DNA of 64,000 nucleotides from Gracilaria vermiculophylla. Its lineage: Eukaryota; Rhodophyta; Florideophyceae; Gracilariales; Gracilariaceae. The stretch is from the NCBI GenBank assembly GCA_019155205.2, contig JAHNZQ020000004.1:3631495-3695494 (forward strand). The letters are read 5' to 3'. Shown piece after piece: positions 10,641 through 21,030 of the stretch. The translations under genes were made by a program, and so were the position numbers. The notes beneath the pieces are model-generated. The model had not been told where the DNA came from. It ran no database searches and saw only the letters and a program-made list of their open reading frames with translations. Numbering within the stretch: position 1 is the first letter of the stretch; every line of letters starts with the position of its first letter.

Positions 10641-11457
10641 AGGTTATCACCCATCGCAAGGGCGCGGCTACTCTACGAGCACGGGGGCTGCATATGCCGA
10701 GGCGAGTAGCGGCGATTTCGATACTGGATTTAGATGAATTTCGGGGACGAGTTATTTGCGTCGCGCGCGCACCGTAGTCTGCACCAAAGTGAGGCGGCTG
10801 CGCGTTGGAGCATTGGTGGCGCACCAAGATGGTCAACCTCTCAAGTTGGCGGGGAGCAACGTGCACGTCGCGCTGCGCAGCGCGCGCGCCGCAGGAGGCC
10901 ACCCGCGACGATTTCGGGGGTGCACACGGACGGCGCCGAGCGGCTCACGCGGGCGGAGCGCGAGCACGCGCAACGCGCAGCGCGAGGCGCGCCGCAAGCA
11001 AAGCGCGCAGCACAAGCGGCACGACGCACGCGGCGAGCACAAGACGCGACGGCGGCGGCGCGCCACGGGGCGGCGCGCGCAGCACGCGGGGGCACGCGGC
11101 GCGGCAGGCGGGGCGGCTGGGAGGCTGCAGGGCGCGCCTTTACTGGCGTGGGCGCTGCGCTCGAGAGAGAGGAGCAGACGGCGGCGAGGGGGTCGCGCGA
11201 CTGCGCGGGCAGCAATGCCAGCCGCGACGGCGGCGACGCGCCCACGCGGCGCGCCGCACGCGCCGCACGCGGGCGCCGCGCGCACGTCAGCGCGCCGCTG
11301 CGCGGCCGGCGGCGCCGCCACGGCGGCGCCGTCCGACAAACGGCGCCGCCACCTTTGCAAAATCGAGTACAAGTTACACACAAGCTGCGCGCGCACGGCG
11401 CGTGCGCGCGCAGCGCGCCGCCGCCCTCCCCCACGCGCGCCCGCGGGCGCGGCGCAG
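10641..11457. other. very GC-rich stretch, no supported gene
   Basis: Dense GCGC and CGCG runs give long open frames in every reading, all Arg/Ala-rich and without domains; I treat them as composition artefacts. It is probably the 3' flank of the proline-rich gene. Confidence 0.5.
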
Positions 11458-12040
11458 TCAGTCGTCGATGTTCTTGAAGCGCGTGTAGCCCTTGGGGATG
11501 GCAAAGCCCTTGGCGGGGTCCGAGTAGCCGGCGGCTGTGCCCGAGTGCGCGGGGTGCGTGCCGGCCTGCGGCTGCGCCTCGTCGTCGGACTCGACGGCGC
11601 TGCCGCCAAAGCAGCAGCCGCGTCTCTTCTTCTTCTTTTTCCTCTTCTTGTCGGCGGGCGGCGGCGCGGCGGGCTGCGCGGCGGGCGCGGCGGCAGGCTG
11701 CGCCTTGCTGACGGCGTCGGGCTTGTCGGCGGCGGCGGGCGGCGGCGGCTTGGAGGCCACGGGGCGCGCGACGGGGACGGGCGGCGGCGGCGGCGACGCC
11801 CTGGGCGCGGGCGCGGGCGCGGGCGCGGACGCCTGCGGCGGCGGCGGCGGCGGCGGCGGCGCGGCGGCGGAGCGGGCGGCGGGCTGCGCGGGCGGCGCGG
11901 GCGGCGGCGGAGGCGGCGGCGGCGGCGCCGCGGCGGCGCGGGCGGCGGGGGCGGGGGGTGGCGCGGAGGCGGCGGGGCGCGGCGCGGCCGCAGACGGCGG
12001 CGGCGGCGGCGGCGGAGCCGAGCGCTTGGCGCCGCCGCCG

Positions 12041-12072
<32 letters not shown>

Positions 12073-12093
12073 GGGGGGCGGAGGCGGCGCCAT
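11458..12093 (-). CDS. proline/alanine-rich protein with polybasic-CysCys motif
   Basis: Predicted protein of 211 aa. I do not recognise a family. The ATG sits in a strong eukaryotic context (CGCCATGGCG). Residues 2-150 are almost entirely Pro and Ala with poly-Pro runs, of the kind that bind profilin, SH3 or WW domains (inference). Then come a run of Lys/Arg, KKRKKKKKRRGCCFGG, and a more ordinary C-terminal tail (AGYSDPAKGFAIPKGYTRFKNIDD). The basic run followed by two Cys could be a membrane-association and palmitoylation signal, or a nuclear signal. Against it: the whole region is extremely GC-rich, so open frames arise easily. For it: the C-terminal tail has normal composition. Confidence 0.5.
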
Positions 12094-12990
<897 letters not shown>

Positions 12991-12991
12991 C

Positions 12992-14158
12992 TTACCTCCC
13001 GCCGCCCCCGTCGCCGTTCGCCGCTCCGCGCCCAAACGCCGTCGGCAGCTCCCCACGCATCATACGCTGCATGGTCTGCTGCATCATCTCGGGGTTCTCG
13101 TCCAGCATACTCTGCATCTGCTGCAGCCCTCCGTTCTCGAACAGTTCGTCCAGCGCCCCCCCCGGCACATCAATGCCCAACATACTGGCCATGTTGCTCA
13201 CGCCGTCGCGCCCCATTCTAGAAATCATGTCGCCAATGTTCCCGCCGCCGCCAGACATGAGATCCTGCAGCGACGGCAGCCCCCCGCCCGCGGCGCTGCT
13301 GCGCGCGCCCGCGCCGCCCGCCGCTCCCTGCAGCCGCCTCTCCGCGTCCTGCAGCTGCCTCTTGAGCCTCTCCTTGGCGCCGTCCACCTTGAGCGCCTCC
13401 TTGAGCGCAAACACCTCGTCCGCCGTCTTCCCCTGCAGCCGGTACGCGTGCGCCAGTCGCTCGCGCGGCCGCAGGAAGCTGCCGTCCAGCTCGATGGCGC
13501 GCCGACAGTCGCCCTCCGCCTCGCCGAACCGCTTGAGCAGCAGGTTGGCCGCCGCGCGGTTGCTGTGATACACCGCGCAGTCCGGCCTCAGCGCGATGCA
13601 CTCGTCGTACAGCGCCAGCGCCTCGCCCACCTTGTTCTCCTTGAGCTTCAGGTTGCCCTGCTTCTTCAGCTCCTCCGCGCGCTGCTCGCTGCCCGGCGCG
13701 CGCGCGCGCGCGCCGCCGCCGCCGCCGCCGCCGTCGCCGCCGTCGCCGCCGTCGCCGCCGTTGGCGCTCGGCGCCGGCGCTTCCGCCGCCGCCGGCGCTG
13801 CCGGCGCTGCCGCCGGCGCCGCCGGCGCCGCAGCCGCAGCCGGCGGCGGCGCGTCTGGCGGCGGCGCGTCTGGCGGCGGCGCGCGCGCGGCGCGCGGCGC
13901 GGCGCGCTCTGCGGCGCCCTTGGCGCGCTTGGCGGCGCGCTTCGACTCAAACTTGTCGCGCGCGCGCTGCACGCGGCGCGCGTACTCGGGCGACGCCTCG
14001 TCGAGGCCGTCGAACAGCGCCGTGCGCTGCTTGAGGCGCGCGAGGAAGAGGTCGAAGGCGGCGCAGCCGCCGGGCGCGCGCGGCGCGCCGCCGTTGGCGG
14101 CGCGCCGCCGCTGCAGCTGCGCCTCGCCCGCGATGAACGCGTCCAGCAGCGGGGCGGG

Positions 14159-14192
<34 letters not shown>

Positions 14193-14344
14193 TCGAGGTG
14201 GTACGCGTGGCGCAGCGCGGCGATGGCCTGCTGCAGGGAGCGCTTGTCCATGGCGTCGCGCTCGGCGGCGTGTTGCAGGTGCGTCACGACTGCCATCATC
14301 AGCCGGCGTTCGTGGGGGGCGAACGGCGCGGCATCGGCTTCCAT
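12992..14344 (-). CDS. SGTA/Sgt2-type TPR co-chaperone
   Basis: Predicted 450-aa protein. It resembles small glutamine-rich TPR proteins, which hand tail-anchored proteins to the GET/TRC pathway in the cytosol with Hsp70/Hsp90. Residues 1-60 look like the SGTA dimerisation domain (RRLMMAVVTHLQHA ... LRHAYHLD). Residues 60-215 are an Ala/Arg-rich, lineage-specific linker. Residues about 218-330 carry three TPRs (LKKQGNLKLKENKVGEALAL, VYHSNRAAANLLLKRFGEAE, FLRPRERLAHAYRLQGKT). The C-terminal third is Met/Gly-rich with an STI1-like stretch (MLDENPEMMQQTMQRMM). The chosen ATG starts the domain; upstream frame is untranslated-looking. The stop overlaps AGGTAAG, a perfect 5' splice site, next to the gap, so the true C-terminus may lie in another exon. 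Confidence 0.85.
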
Positions 14345-15030
14345 CGTCGGCGCGGCTTGGTGAGAGTGACGGCGGGGGGGTGGGGCGGCAGGCAGGCTGT
14401 GGGGTGCAAGCTGTGCTCGCGAAAACACAACGTTGCGGAGCGGCAGCACCAAAGGCGTCTGCAACTTGACGCGGCAACACAAGTGTGCGCGCAGTGGTGG
14501 CACGTCAGCTGCGGACGAGGCGCGACCGCGCGGTGAACAACGTGCGCGTCGCGGCTGCCAAACAGGCAGCGCGCGCCGCAGCGCCCTGCGTGCGCTGTAC
14601 ACGTGTGCCAAGCTGCCGATCAGCGCACTACTCACAAAGTAATTTACAAAAACCGCGCAAACGCGCTGCGCCGTTTCACACGCGGCGCAAGCAACAGACC
14701 ACATGGCCGTGCACCCGAGGCGCTGCCGGCTTGCACGCAGCGCCGCCTCATCGCCCGGCATGTGAGCTTCTTCATCACGCCTCGTCAACAGTACCAACGC
14801 TTCCGCTGCTCGCTCTTCACTACCACCAAACAGTTACAAACAATCGCACGATGCTGCCACTGCCACGCACCACACTGCTCTGCACTGCAAAGTATGAGCA
14901 CCTGTTCTAACAGATGTGAAACAAATCGCGGCACCCAACCAAGTCTACTGCCCTTGGGTGCATGCCTTCACGTGGCGTGCGTGATGAGCCCGGTCTAAAC
15001 ATGGCGCGGACAACAGTATGATTGCGCCAC
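14345..15030. other. intergenic, no gene seen
   Basis: Lies between the start of the SGTA-like gene and the stop of the F-box gene, both on the minus strand. It should hold the SGTA-like promoter. GC content falls steadily from left to right. No clear TATA box or domain-bearing frame. Confidence 0.5.
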
Positions 15031-15804
15031 TCATGGCCTGAACTGATGATCCTCAACCATCTGCTTGTATGCCTTGGGAACGTCATACTCGTTCTCCTCC
15101 AGGTAGTATCGCACTTCATCCTCAAGCACGCACAGTCCCTTGGCCAACAGCTTGACCAGTAGCTGTCTCACGTACGTTTTTTCCGAGCTGGCTCGCGGGC
15201 GCAAGCACAGCGAGCCACACGAACCGCGAAAGTCAACCACCAGGAAGTATTTGTTGGACAGCGTGGCGTCTATGACCACAAACGGCGTGTGCATTCGTCG
15301 CACCACGCCAGTGGCGGAAAGTACCGCCAAGTCATCAATCAGAGGCACGTAAAGATGCGTTCGAGACGCCAGCTGGTGCTCTGCAAACAACGCATTGGTA
15401 CGCAGTATGTCATTGACAGAAACTGCGTACCTCAACGCCAGCGACGTGATGGAGTCGTCGTTGGAGAGCGCCACGCAGATGTTGAGCCGCCGCGTCGTGG
15501 CGCACGTTTGGAATACCTGCACCATCCTCATCCACTCACAGCTTTGCAGTGCCTGCGAGTCACCAACGAATCGCACCATCTTTGGTGCACTTTTGGGCGC
15601 TTCCAACCGGATGGCGCGCACGCCCAGTGACGCTGCTAGGCGGCGCGGCCACACCTTGGCCTGAATGAAGCAGCGCCACCAGTGCGAGGCGACGCACATC
15701 GTGTGCAGCGCCTCGGCCGCAGCAAAGTCGCAGATTCGCAGCAGCACATCTTCAGGCAGGCGGCTCAGACTGCTGCCGGCGCTCGCGGCTCTTGCGGGGG
15801 GCAT
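15031..15804 (-). CDS. F-box and LysM domain protein
   Basis: Predicted 257-aa protein. Residues 13-60 form an F-box (LSRLPEDVLLRICDFAAAEA ... ASHWWRCF), which would bind Skp1 in an SCF ubiquitin ligase. Residues 108-155 form a LysM domain (ALSNDDSITSLALRYAVSVN ... ILRTNALF ... HLYVPL). F-box/LysM proteins exist in plants and animals; their intracellular LysM ligand is not known. The C-terminal tail (LEDEVRYYLEENEYDVPKAY) looks like a UBA-type helical bundle. I chose the ATG at 15804 because the longer open frame starts with GTG. The gene is head to head with DCP1, 628 bp apart. Confidence 0.85.
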   Translation of the reverse strand: MPPARAASAGSSLSRLPEDVLLRICDFAAAEALHTMCVASHWWRCFIQAKVWPRRLAASLGVRAIRLEAPKSAPKMVRFVGDSQALQSCEWMRMVQVFQTCATTRRLNICVALSNDDSITSLALRYAVSVNDILRTNALFAEHQLASRTHLYVPLIDDLAVLSATGVVRRMHTPFVVIDATLSNKYFLVVDFRGSCGSLCLRPRASSEKTYVRQLLVKLLAKGLCVLEDEVRYYLEENEYDVPKAYKQMVEDHQFRP

Positions 15805-16432
15805 GTTGACAGCGAGAAAGCGGCAAGAAGGCGCTCCGCGCTGAGCTCGGCGCTCCACGCTGAGCCTGACGGCTCCACGCGGAGGCTTGGCGCACTACGC
15901 TCGGCAGTGCGTATCGTATCTCTGCGCGAGTGCATACACCAGTTAGCCAAGTGGCGGCGTGCGCCAGTGGCGTTTGCACCATACTTCATTACACTGCCAC
16001 TCCGCCGGCAGCGTGCAGCGCGCGCGTGCCGAGACGCGCCCCCAACAAAACGCCAAAGCGCCACCCGCCCAAGTGTCCGCATCACCGCCCCCGCCGCACG
16101 TGCCAGCGCCAGTCGTAGCGTTCAGCGAAACCGCCGCGCTTCCCGCCACTCCACGCCGCCACGTATGCCACGCGCGCCGTTTCAGTTGCATGCGCGCCGC
16201 TTTCCAAACGTCGTTTTATCTATCTCGCGTCGCGCGGCCCAGCGCCTGTCCGTCGTCCCCCGCCACCACGCGCCACTCGTCCGCCTCCGCTCCTCCGCGC
16301 ACCGCACTCTTCCCCTTCTCTGTTCCTTGCTCCGCGTCCCGTATATTCCGCCGCGCCTGTGCCCCCCGCCTCCCGCCCTGCTTCGTGCGGCTCCGACACC
16401 GTTCCCAGCCCCCTTCGTCCTCTCGCTCAGAG
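15805..16432. promoter_or_regulatory. shared divergent promoter of F-box/LysM gene and DCP1
   Basis: The 628 bp separate two divergent ATGs. The 200 bp before DCP1 are C/T-rich on the plus strand (many CCGCC and CTCC runs), as in TATA-less promoters or pyrimidine-rich leaders. No TATA box seen. Confidence 0.5.
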
Positions 16433-18694
16433 ATGACTGCAGGGATCGACTTTGACCCAGCGCGTCGTGATGCCATCGCCGCAAAAATGAACCTATCCGT
16501 GCTGCAGAGGGCTGACCCCGCAGTTAGGAAAGTGCTCAAGCTCGCTTCGCACGTCTGCCTCTACCAGCTCGACGACAACCACGCGTGGCGTCGCCTTGAC
16601 ATTGAAGGCTCTCTCTTCGTCGTCGAGCTCGATGTAGACCACCCAAACAACTCCGCTCGCACCCGTCACCGCATCGTAATCATCAACCGAAAAAGCCTGG
16701 ACAACTACTCCGACGACGTCGTCGTGGGCAACAAGGAAATCGAGCTCCAAGACCAGATGATCATGTACACAAACTCCAAGCAGAAAACCATCGGAATCTG
16801 GTTCTATCAGAAACCCGAAGCTTCTTCTCTATTCCAACTCCTCCAAGCTCTCGTACAAGGGAAAGACCCCTCTCCGCCCCAGTCGCCGCCCGCTGAAATA
16901 CCGTCCTCCTCGCACCCTCCTGACACTTCTGCCTCACAATCCACGGAATCCGCGCGCGTTCTGGACAACTCGCCGCGCTCGCGCCGCACGCAGAAGCGCG
17001 CGCCGCGTAACGTAAACCTCAAGAACGCAAGGACTCGTCAGGTCGCCAACCCGCGTTTGCCGAAGCCTGCCGTCGACGCCCCCCAGCAGCCCAGCGGCCA
17101 ATCCACAACCAAAGAAACACCGAGTGTGCAGGACAACTCGCTTGAGCGTTTCTTTCCCGGACTCAAGCACACCCATGGCGTCGCGGGCGCCACGTTACCT
17201 CCAGACGTCAACACATCTTCTGTTATGGAGAGTGTTGCTGTAACTACGCTAACATCCGACATTGAGTCGAACAAGAAAACTGCCACTGAGTTTAAACCCA
17301 CATCTGAGATTGACGAGGCTATCATCATCGCATCCGACAACGGCTTACCGGATTCCATTCTCTCCAAGCCTTCGTCATCTTCTGATCACCTTGGTGTGTC
17401 AGATGCTTTGAACGCAATACGCTCAAAAGCCGAGAAGAAGCCGAGGCCCGATCCAAGGCGCAAAACTTCTCCAAAACCGAAACCCGCTTCGAAGATGCCC
17501 ACACCGCTCAAGTTTCAAAGGCCGAAACGAGGACCCCCTGCATCCAAGCCGGGATTTCATGACGCGAGTGCGCAACGTCCGTCTGCTCTATCGGTCCCGC
17601 TGAACGCTCAGGCATTCGAAGCCCGATATACCGCTGAGCGGCGAAAGCGAACTTTGTCTCCACCGCAGAAGAGTGTTCATGAACAGGTGCCAAATCCTGT
17701 GCCGCCGACAACGATCGATCGCATCAAAGGCAACGGTCAAGCTTCGGCGAGAGTTGCATCAATGCTCCCTAGCGAAGAGAGCAAGAGAAACGCTCCTTCT
17801 ATTGTTCAAAGCGGCTCACGACCCGTTCAAGCCGCTGAGCCAAAGACGGAGACTCTTGGAAGGAAGGTTGAAGCGCAGGCAGAAGCACGAGTCGCGCCCG
17901 CCGCTAGCACGGCCAACGAAAAAAGAACGCACCTTCCTGCCGCACCCAAGTCGCAGGAAGTTGACACAGACCCCCACCTGCCTCGTGGTGAAGTTAAAAT
18001 AAGTGCTGGACTACCGTTACGTAATGGTACCGGAACCATGGAGGATGCTCGTCGTCACCTGCAGGCATTGTCTATGCCGCTGGACACTTTGAACGACCCC
18101 CTTTTGCGCGGTATGCCGCCGTTCCGATTCCCGTCCGGGGATATGCCGATCGCACATACCGCACCTATCATGCCGTCTCCCATTGCTCCGCCGCCGCAGC
18201 CGCCAGCGCCTTTTACTGCCGGGATGCACCCGCAGATGGCAATGTTGATGCAGCACCAATTGTTCTTGCAACAGCAGCAATTCTTAGCTCAACAGCAACA
18301 CCAACGTCGGATGCAATTGCAGAATATCCCGCTGCAGTCAATGCCTACCGTACACGAGTCTGAATCGCGTAGCGCGGGTAACCTGTCGAATGATTTTTCT
18401 TCCTCACATCCTACTAGTGCTGTCGACTCTGCTGCAGATCTCATGCGAATGATAAATGCGGGCGGTAGGAACGGTGCGGTACAGAAGCCCAGAGAGCGGG
18501 AGATGAGCGAGGAAGAAAAGGGCAAGTCTGTTGCGCAAGGCGTTGCAGTGGCTGATAGAAAGGGAGAGCTTTCAACTTGTTCCGCACAAAAGATGGACCG
18601 TTCGGAGTTCCGTGCAGTTCTGCAGCGCATGCTCACGGACAAGCGACTGTTTGAGAGTGTGTATGCCAACTACGTTTCCGCAAATGAGAACTAG
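16433..18694 (+). CDS. DCP1: mRNA-decapping activator DCP1
   Basis: Predicted 753-aa protein. Residues about 15-145 form the EVH1 domain of DCP1 (NLSVLQRADPAVRKVLKLAS, VCLYQLD, WRRLDIEGSLFVVE, RHRIVIINRKS, MIMYTNSKQKTIGIWFY). It binds DCP2 and proline-rich partners in cytoplasmic P-bodies to promote 5' cap removal. The middle is a long, Ser/Pro/Lys-rich disordered region. Residues about 600-640 are Met/Gln-rich (HQLFLQQQQFLAQQQ). The end (SEFRAVLQRMLTDKRLFESV) matches the DCP1 trimerisation helix. Finding both domain ends in one open frame supports a single-exon gene. The frame is open upstream of the ATG, but that sequence is promoter-like and lacks domain similarity. Confidence 0.92.
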   Translation: MTAGIDFDPARRDAIAAKMNLSVLQRADPAVRKVLKLASHVCLYQLDDNHAWRRLDIEGSLFVVELDVDHPNNSARTRHRIVIINRKSLDNYSDDVVVGNKEIELQDQMIMYTNSKQKTIGIWFYQKPEASSLFQLLQALVQGKDPSPPQSPPAEIPSSSHPPDTSASQSTESARVLDNSPRSRRTQKRAPRNVNLKNARTRQVANPRLPKPAVDAPQQPSGQSTTKETPSVQDNSLERFFPGLKHTHGVAGATLPPDVNTSSVMESVAVTTLTSDIESNKKTATEFKPTSEIDEAIIIASDNGLPDSILSKPSSSSDHLGVSDALNAIRSKAEKKPRPDPRRKTSPKPKPASKMPTPLKFQRPKRGPPASKPGFHDASAQRPSALSVPLNAQAFEARYTAERRKRTLSPPQKSVHEQVPNPVPPTTIDRIKGNGQASARVASMLPSEESKRNAPSIVQSGSRPVQAAEPKTETLGRKVEAQAEARVAPAASTANEKRTHLPAAPKSQEVDTDPHLPRGEVKISAGLPLRNGTGTMEDARRHLQALSMPLDTLNDPLLRGMPPFRFPSGDMPIAHTAPIMPSPIAPPPQPPAPFTAGMHPQMAMLMQHQLFLQQQQFLAQQQHQRRMQLQNIPLQSMPTVHESESRSAGNLSNDFSSSHPTSAVDSAADLMRMINAGGRNGAVQKPREREMSEEEKGKSVAQGVAVADRKGELSTCSAQKMDRSEFRAVLQRMLTDKRLFESVYANYVSANEN

Positions 18695-19613
18695 GTCGAG
18701 TTGAGTTTGCCAACGGTGATTGAATTGTTCTGTGCACCCCGTACAACAATTGCTCAACTTGAACTATCAGACTTTGCTGCTTTGAGTAGTGTCGACAATT
18801 GTAAAGTAATGGCTGTCAGGATAATTACCCTTATGGTCTTGTGGTTTTCCATGTTAACTTAACGCTACAGAAGCGGTGCGTGCAAGCCGTGCAGGCGACG
18901 GCTTTCACGCGCGGCGTTGCTTGTAACACCCAATAAGACACGGCTTGGAAGCTGCCGTAGGTCGCTCTCTGGAAAGCGCCGTGCCTTGTGTGACCCGAAT
19001 GATGATGAGCAAAGTTACACGCAACAGACGCTGCCTGCGCTTACGTGCTGTCTCTCCCCCTGAACGAGCAACAGCTGCGTTGAATTGTTGCCTTGTACGA
19101 GAACTATGTGTATGCATCCGAGTTCCCTCCCATCCTAAATCAGAAAGAACGATGCTTGATTTGATTGTGCTCGACCAGAAGCGCTTTCGCACGCCACAAG
19201 GTACGAGGCCAGTGCACTGCTTGTGAGGCATGTTTAAGGTTGATAAATTTAGATTTGTTACAGTAGGCTCCCTCAACGGCATTATAGAGCCCCCCCCAGA
19301 TTACACACCGGCGATACTCGTGTTGCCCAACGAGACGGGGCACTGCTCGCGACGCGATTCGCTGCCTCTCTATAGCTCTTTTAACTGGTTGTTGCGGCCA
19401 AACCCTTTCGAGTTGTTCATTTCTACTATCTTGGGCCTTTGGCCATCTAATCACCTGAGCAGGCTGCCAAACTCTCCTTTTGCTTTCGCGACGCACAACC
19501 GAGCCTGTACGCAATTAACATCTCCTGCCCTCCACGGCTGTTCCGCGAACCTTCGTCATCCCACATCCAAGCTGGCTTCTCTTGGTCTTTCAGCCTCTGC
19601 TCACGCACCCCAC
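18695..19613. other. intergenic DCP1 / oxysterol-binding protein
   Basis: Contains the DCP1 3' flank and the upstream region of the next gene. The frame of the next gene is open back to an ATG at 19230, but the translated 128 residues show no domain. The last 150 bp are pyrimidine-rich like the DCP1 leader. A minus-strand frame at 18905-19282 has no recognisable features. Confidence 0.5.
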
Positions 19614-20960
19614 ATGACTCAAGACCAAGAATTTGAAGCGGACACACCGAATGGCAGTTCTGTGTCATGGGGCTCCTGGATCTCTTCTATGGCCACAAAC
19701 GCTTATTCAAACGTTTTAGGAGCGCCGCAAAGCCCGGACGAATTGAGCCCGACCACTGCGCTAACAAAAGAAAGTGAGGGAACCAAGGAGTCTCGCGGAT
19801 TCGGCAATGTTGACCAGGAGTCCAGAAACGCTTTGTGGCGCCAGCTTGTATCTGTTATCGGAATGGATGTCATGCACATGCGGTTGAGCCTCCCGATCTG
19901 GCTGTTCGAGCCCACGACAGCTCTGTCTCGCATGGCGGAAACCTTTGAGTACAGCGACCTGCTCGACCGTGCCGCTACATGCAAGGACCCAGTGCTGCGC
20001 GACTGTCTCGTCGCTGCCTTCGTTATATCAGCCTTCTCTCACACTGAGCGAGTTCGAAAGCCTTTTAATCCGGTGCTGGGCGAAACATTTGAGTTTATAA
20101 ATCCCTTGAACGGGATGAAGTTCTACGCGGAGCAGGTGTCGCATCATCCCCCGATTTCTGTCTCGCGCTGTGAAGGAAATGGATGGGTTGCCGGCGAGAC
20201 TGTCGATATAAATGCCACATTTCAGGGCAATTCAATCGAAATCACCAACACCGGAACTCGATACATCCACTTCACAGAGACCGGAGATCACTACACTTGG
20301 AATTTGCCACAGGCATTGGTTTCAAATCTATTTGTGGGCACCGCATTTGTCGACCATTTTGGCTCAATAGAGCTGCGCAATGAACGTTCAAATACAACTT
20401 CAATCCTGGAACTGAGAAAGTGTGGTTGGTTTTCGGCTGGCCGATATGAAGTCATTGGAGAGTTGTTGGACAATGTGGGTAGCAAACAGGTTTCCTACAA
20501 CGGAGCTTGGAACAAGTTTTTGGATTGCGAACGAAGAACCAAGTCGAAGGGTGAAGGTACGAATAGGCTGTGGATGGCCGGATCGCACTTGCTTTCTGAA
20601 GAAGAAGGTGGAGGGGAGTACGGAGAATTTGCTAGCTGTACCAAGTATACCAAGAAAATATTGGCATTTGATTCTGATTACGCAATGGAACTCCCTCCAT
20701 CTGATTCTCGCAAAAGGCCGGACAGACTGGCGTTGGAGAAAGGGGATCGCCCGACCGCAGCCGAACACAAGCTACGTATTGAGCAGCTGCAAAGAGAACG
20801 CCAGGCCGCTATGAATTCCAACATTTCCGGACCCAGTTACAAAGCAAAGTACTTCAAGAAGGTTTCGGAGGATGAGCAACGATGGGAAGCTATTGGCAAT
20901 TACTGGGATGAGACCCGAAGTCTCACTGATGAAGACCGGAAATCGATGGCCCTATGGTAA
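19614..20960 (+). CDS. oxysterol-binding-protein-related lipid transfer protein (Kes1/Osh4-like)
   Basis: Predicted 448-aa protein. It carries the ORP signature EQVSHHPP at about residues 173-180 and the upstream KPFNPVLGETFEF motif at about residue 150, which contacts PI4P in known family members. It should exchange sterol or another lipid for PI4P between membranes. No PH domain, ankyrin repeats or transmembrane segment is seen, so it is the short type. The C-terminal third has the usual charged helix (RPDRLALEKGD ... KLRIEQLQRERQ). The ATG at 19614 precedes an ordinary N-terminus; an in-frame ATG at 19230 would add 128 residues without similarity. The 3' end faces the PDCD2-like gene, 70 bp between stops. 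Confidence 0.92.
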   Translation: MTQDQEFEADTPNGSSVSWGSWISSMATNAYSNVLGAPQSPDELSPTTALTKESEGTKESRGFGNVDQESRNALWRQLVSVIGMDVMHMRLSLPIWLFEPTTALSRMAETFEYSDLLDRAATCKDPVLRDCLVAAFVISAFSHTERVRKPFNPVLGETFEFINPLNGMKFYAEQVSHHPPISVSRCEGNGWVAGETVDINATFQGNSIEITNTGTRYIHFTETGDHYTWNLPQALVSNLFVGTAFVDHFGSIELRNERSNTTSILELRKCGWFSAGRYEVIGELLDNVGSKQVSYNGAWNKFLDCERRTKSKGEGTNRLWMAGSHLLSEEEGGGEYGEFASCTKYTKKILAFDSDYAMELPPSDSRKRPDRLALEKGDRPTAAEHKLRIEQLQRERQAAMNSNISGPSYKAKYFKKVSEDEQRWEAIGNYWDETRSLTDEDRKSMALW

Positions 20961-21030
20961 GCAGAGATATTCAAGTCACCCTCTTGGTGTTGGAGTTCTG
21001 GCATTTGATTGTTGCGCCACGAACTGCGTG

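Noticed and set aside
15682..16455. Frames across the divergent promoter
   Set aside because: Arg/Pro-rich translation of C-rich DNA, conflicting with the F-box gene.
18905..19282. 125-aa minus-strand frame between DCP1 and the lipid transfer gene
   Set aside because: No domain, overlaps promoter-like sequence; likely chance.
19230..19613. N-terminal extension of the oxysterol-binding protein
   Set aside because: Frame is open with an ATG but the residues have no domain and the DNA looks like leader/promoter. Kept as an alternative start only.
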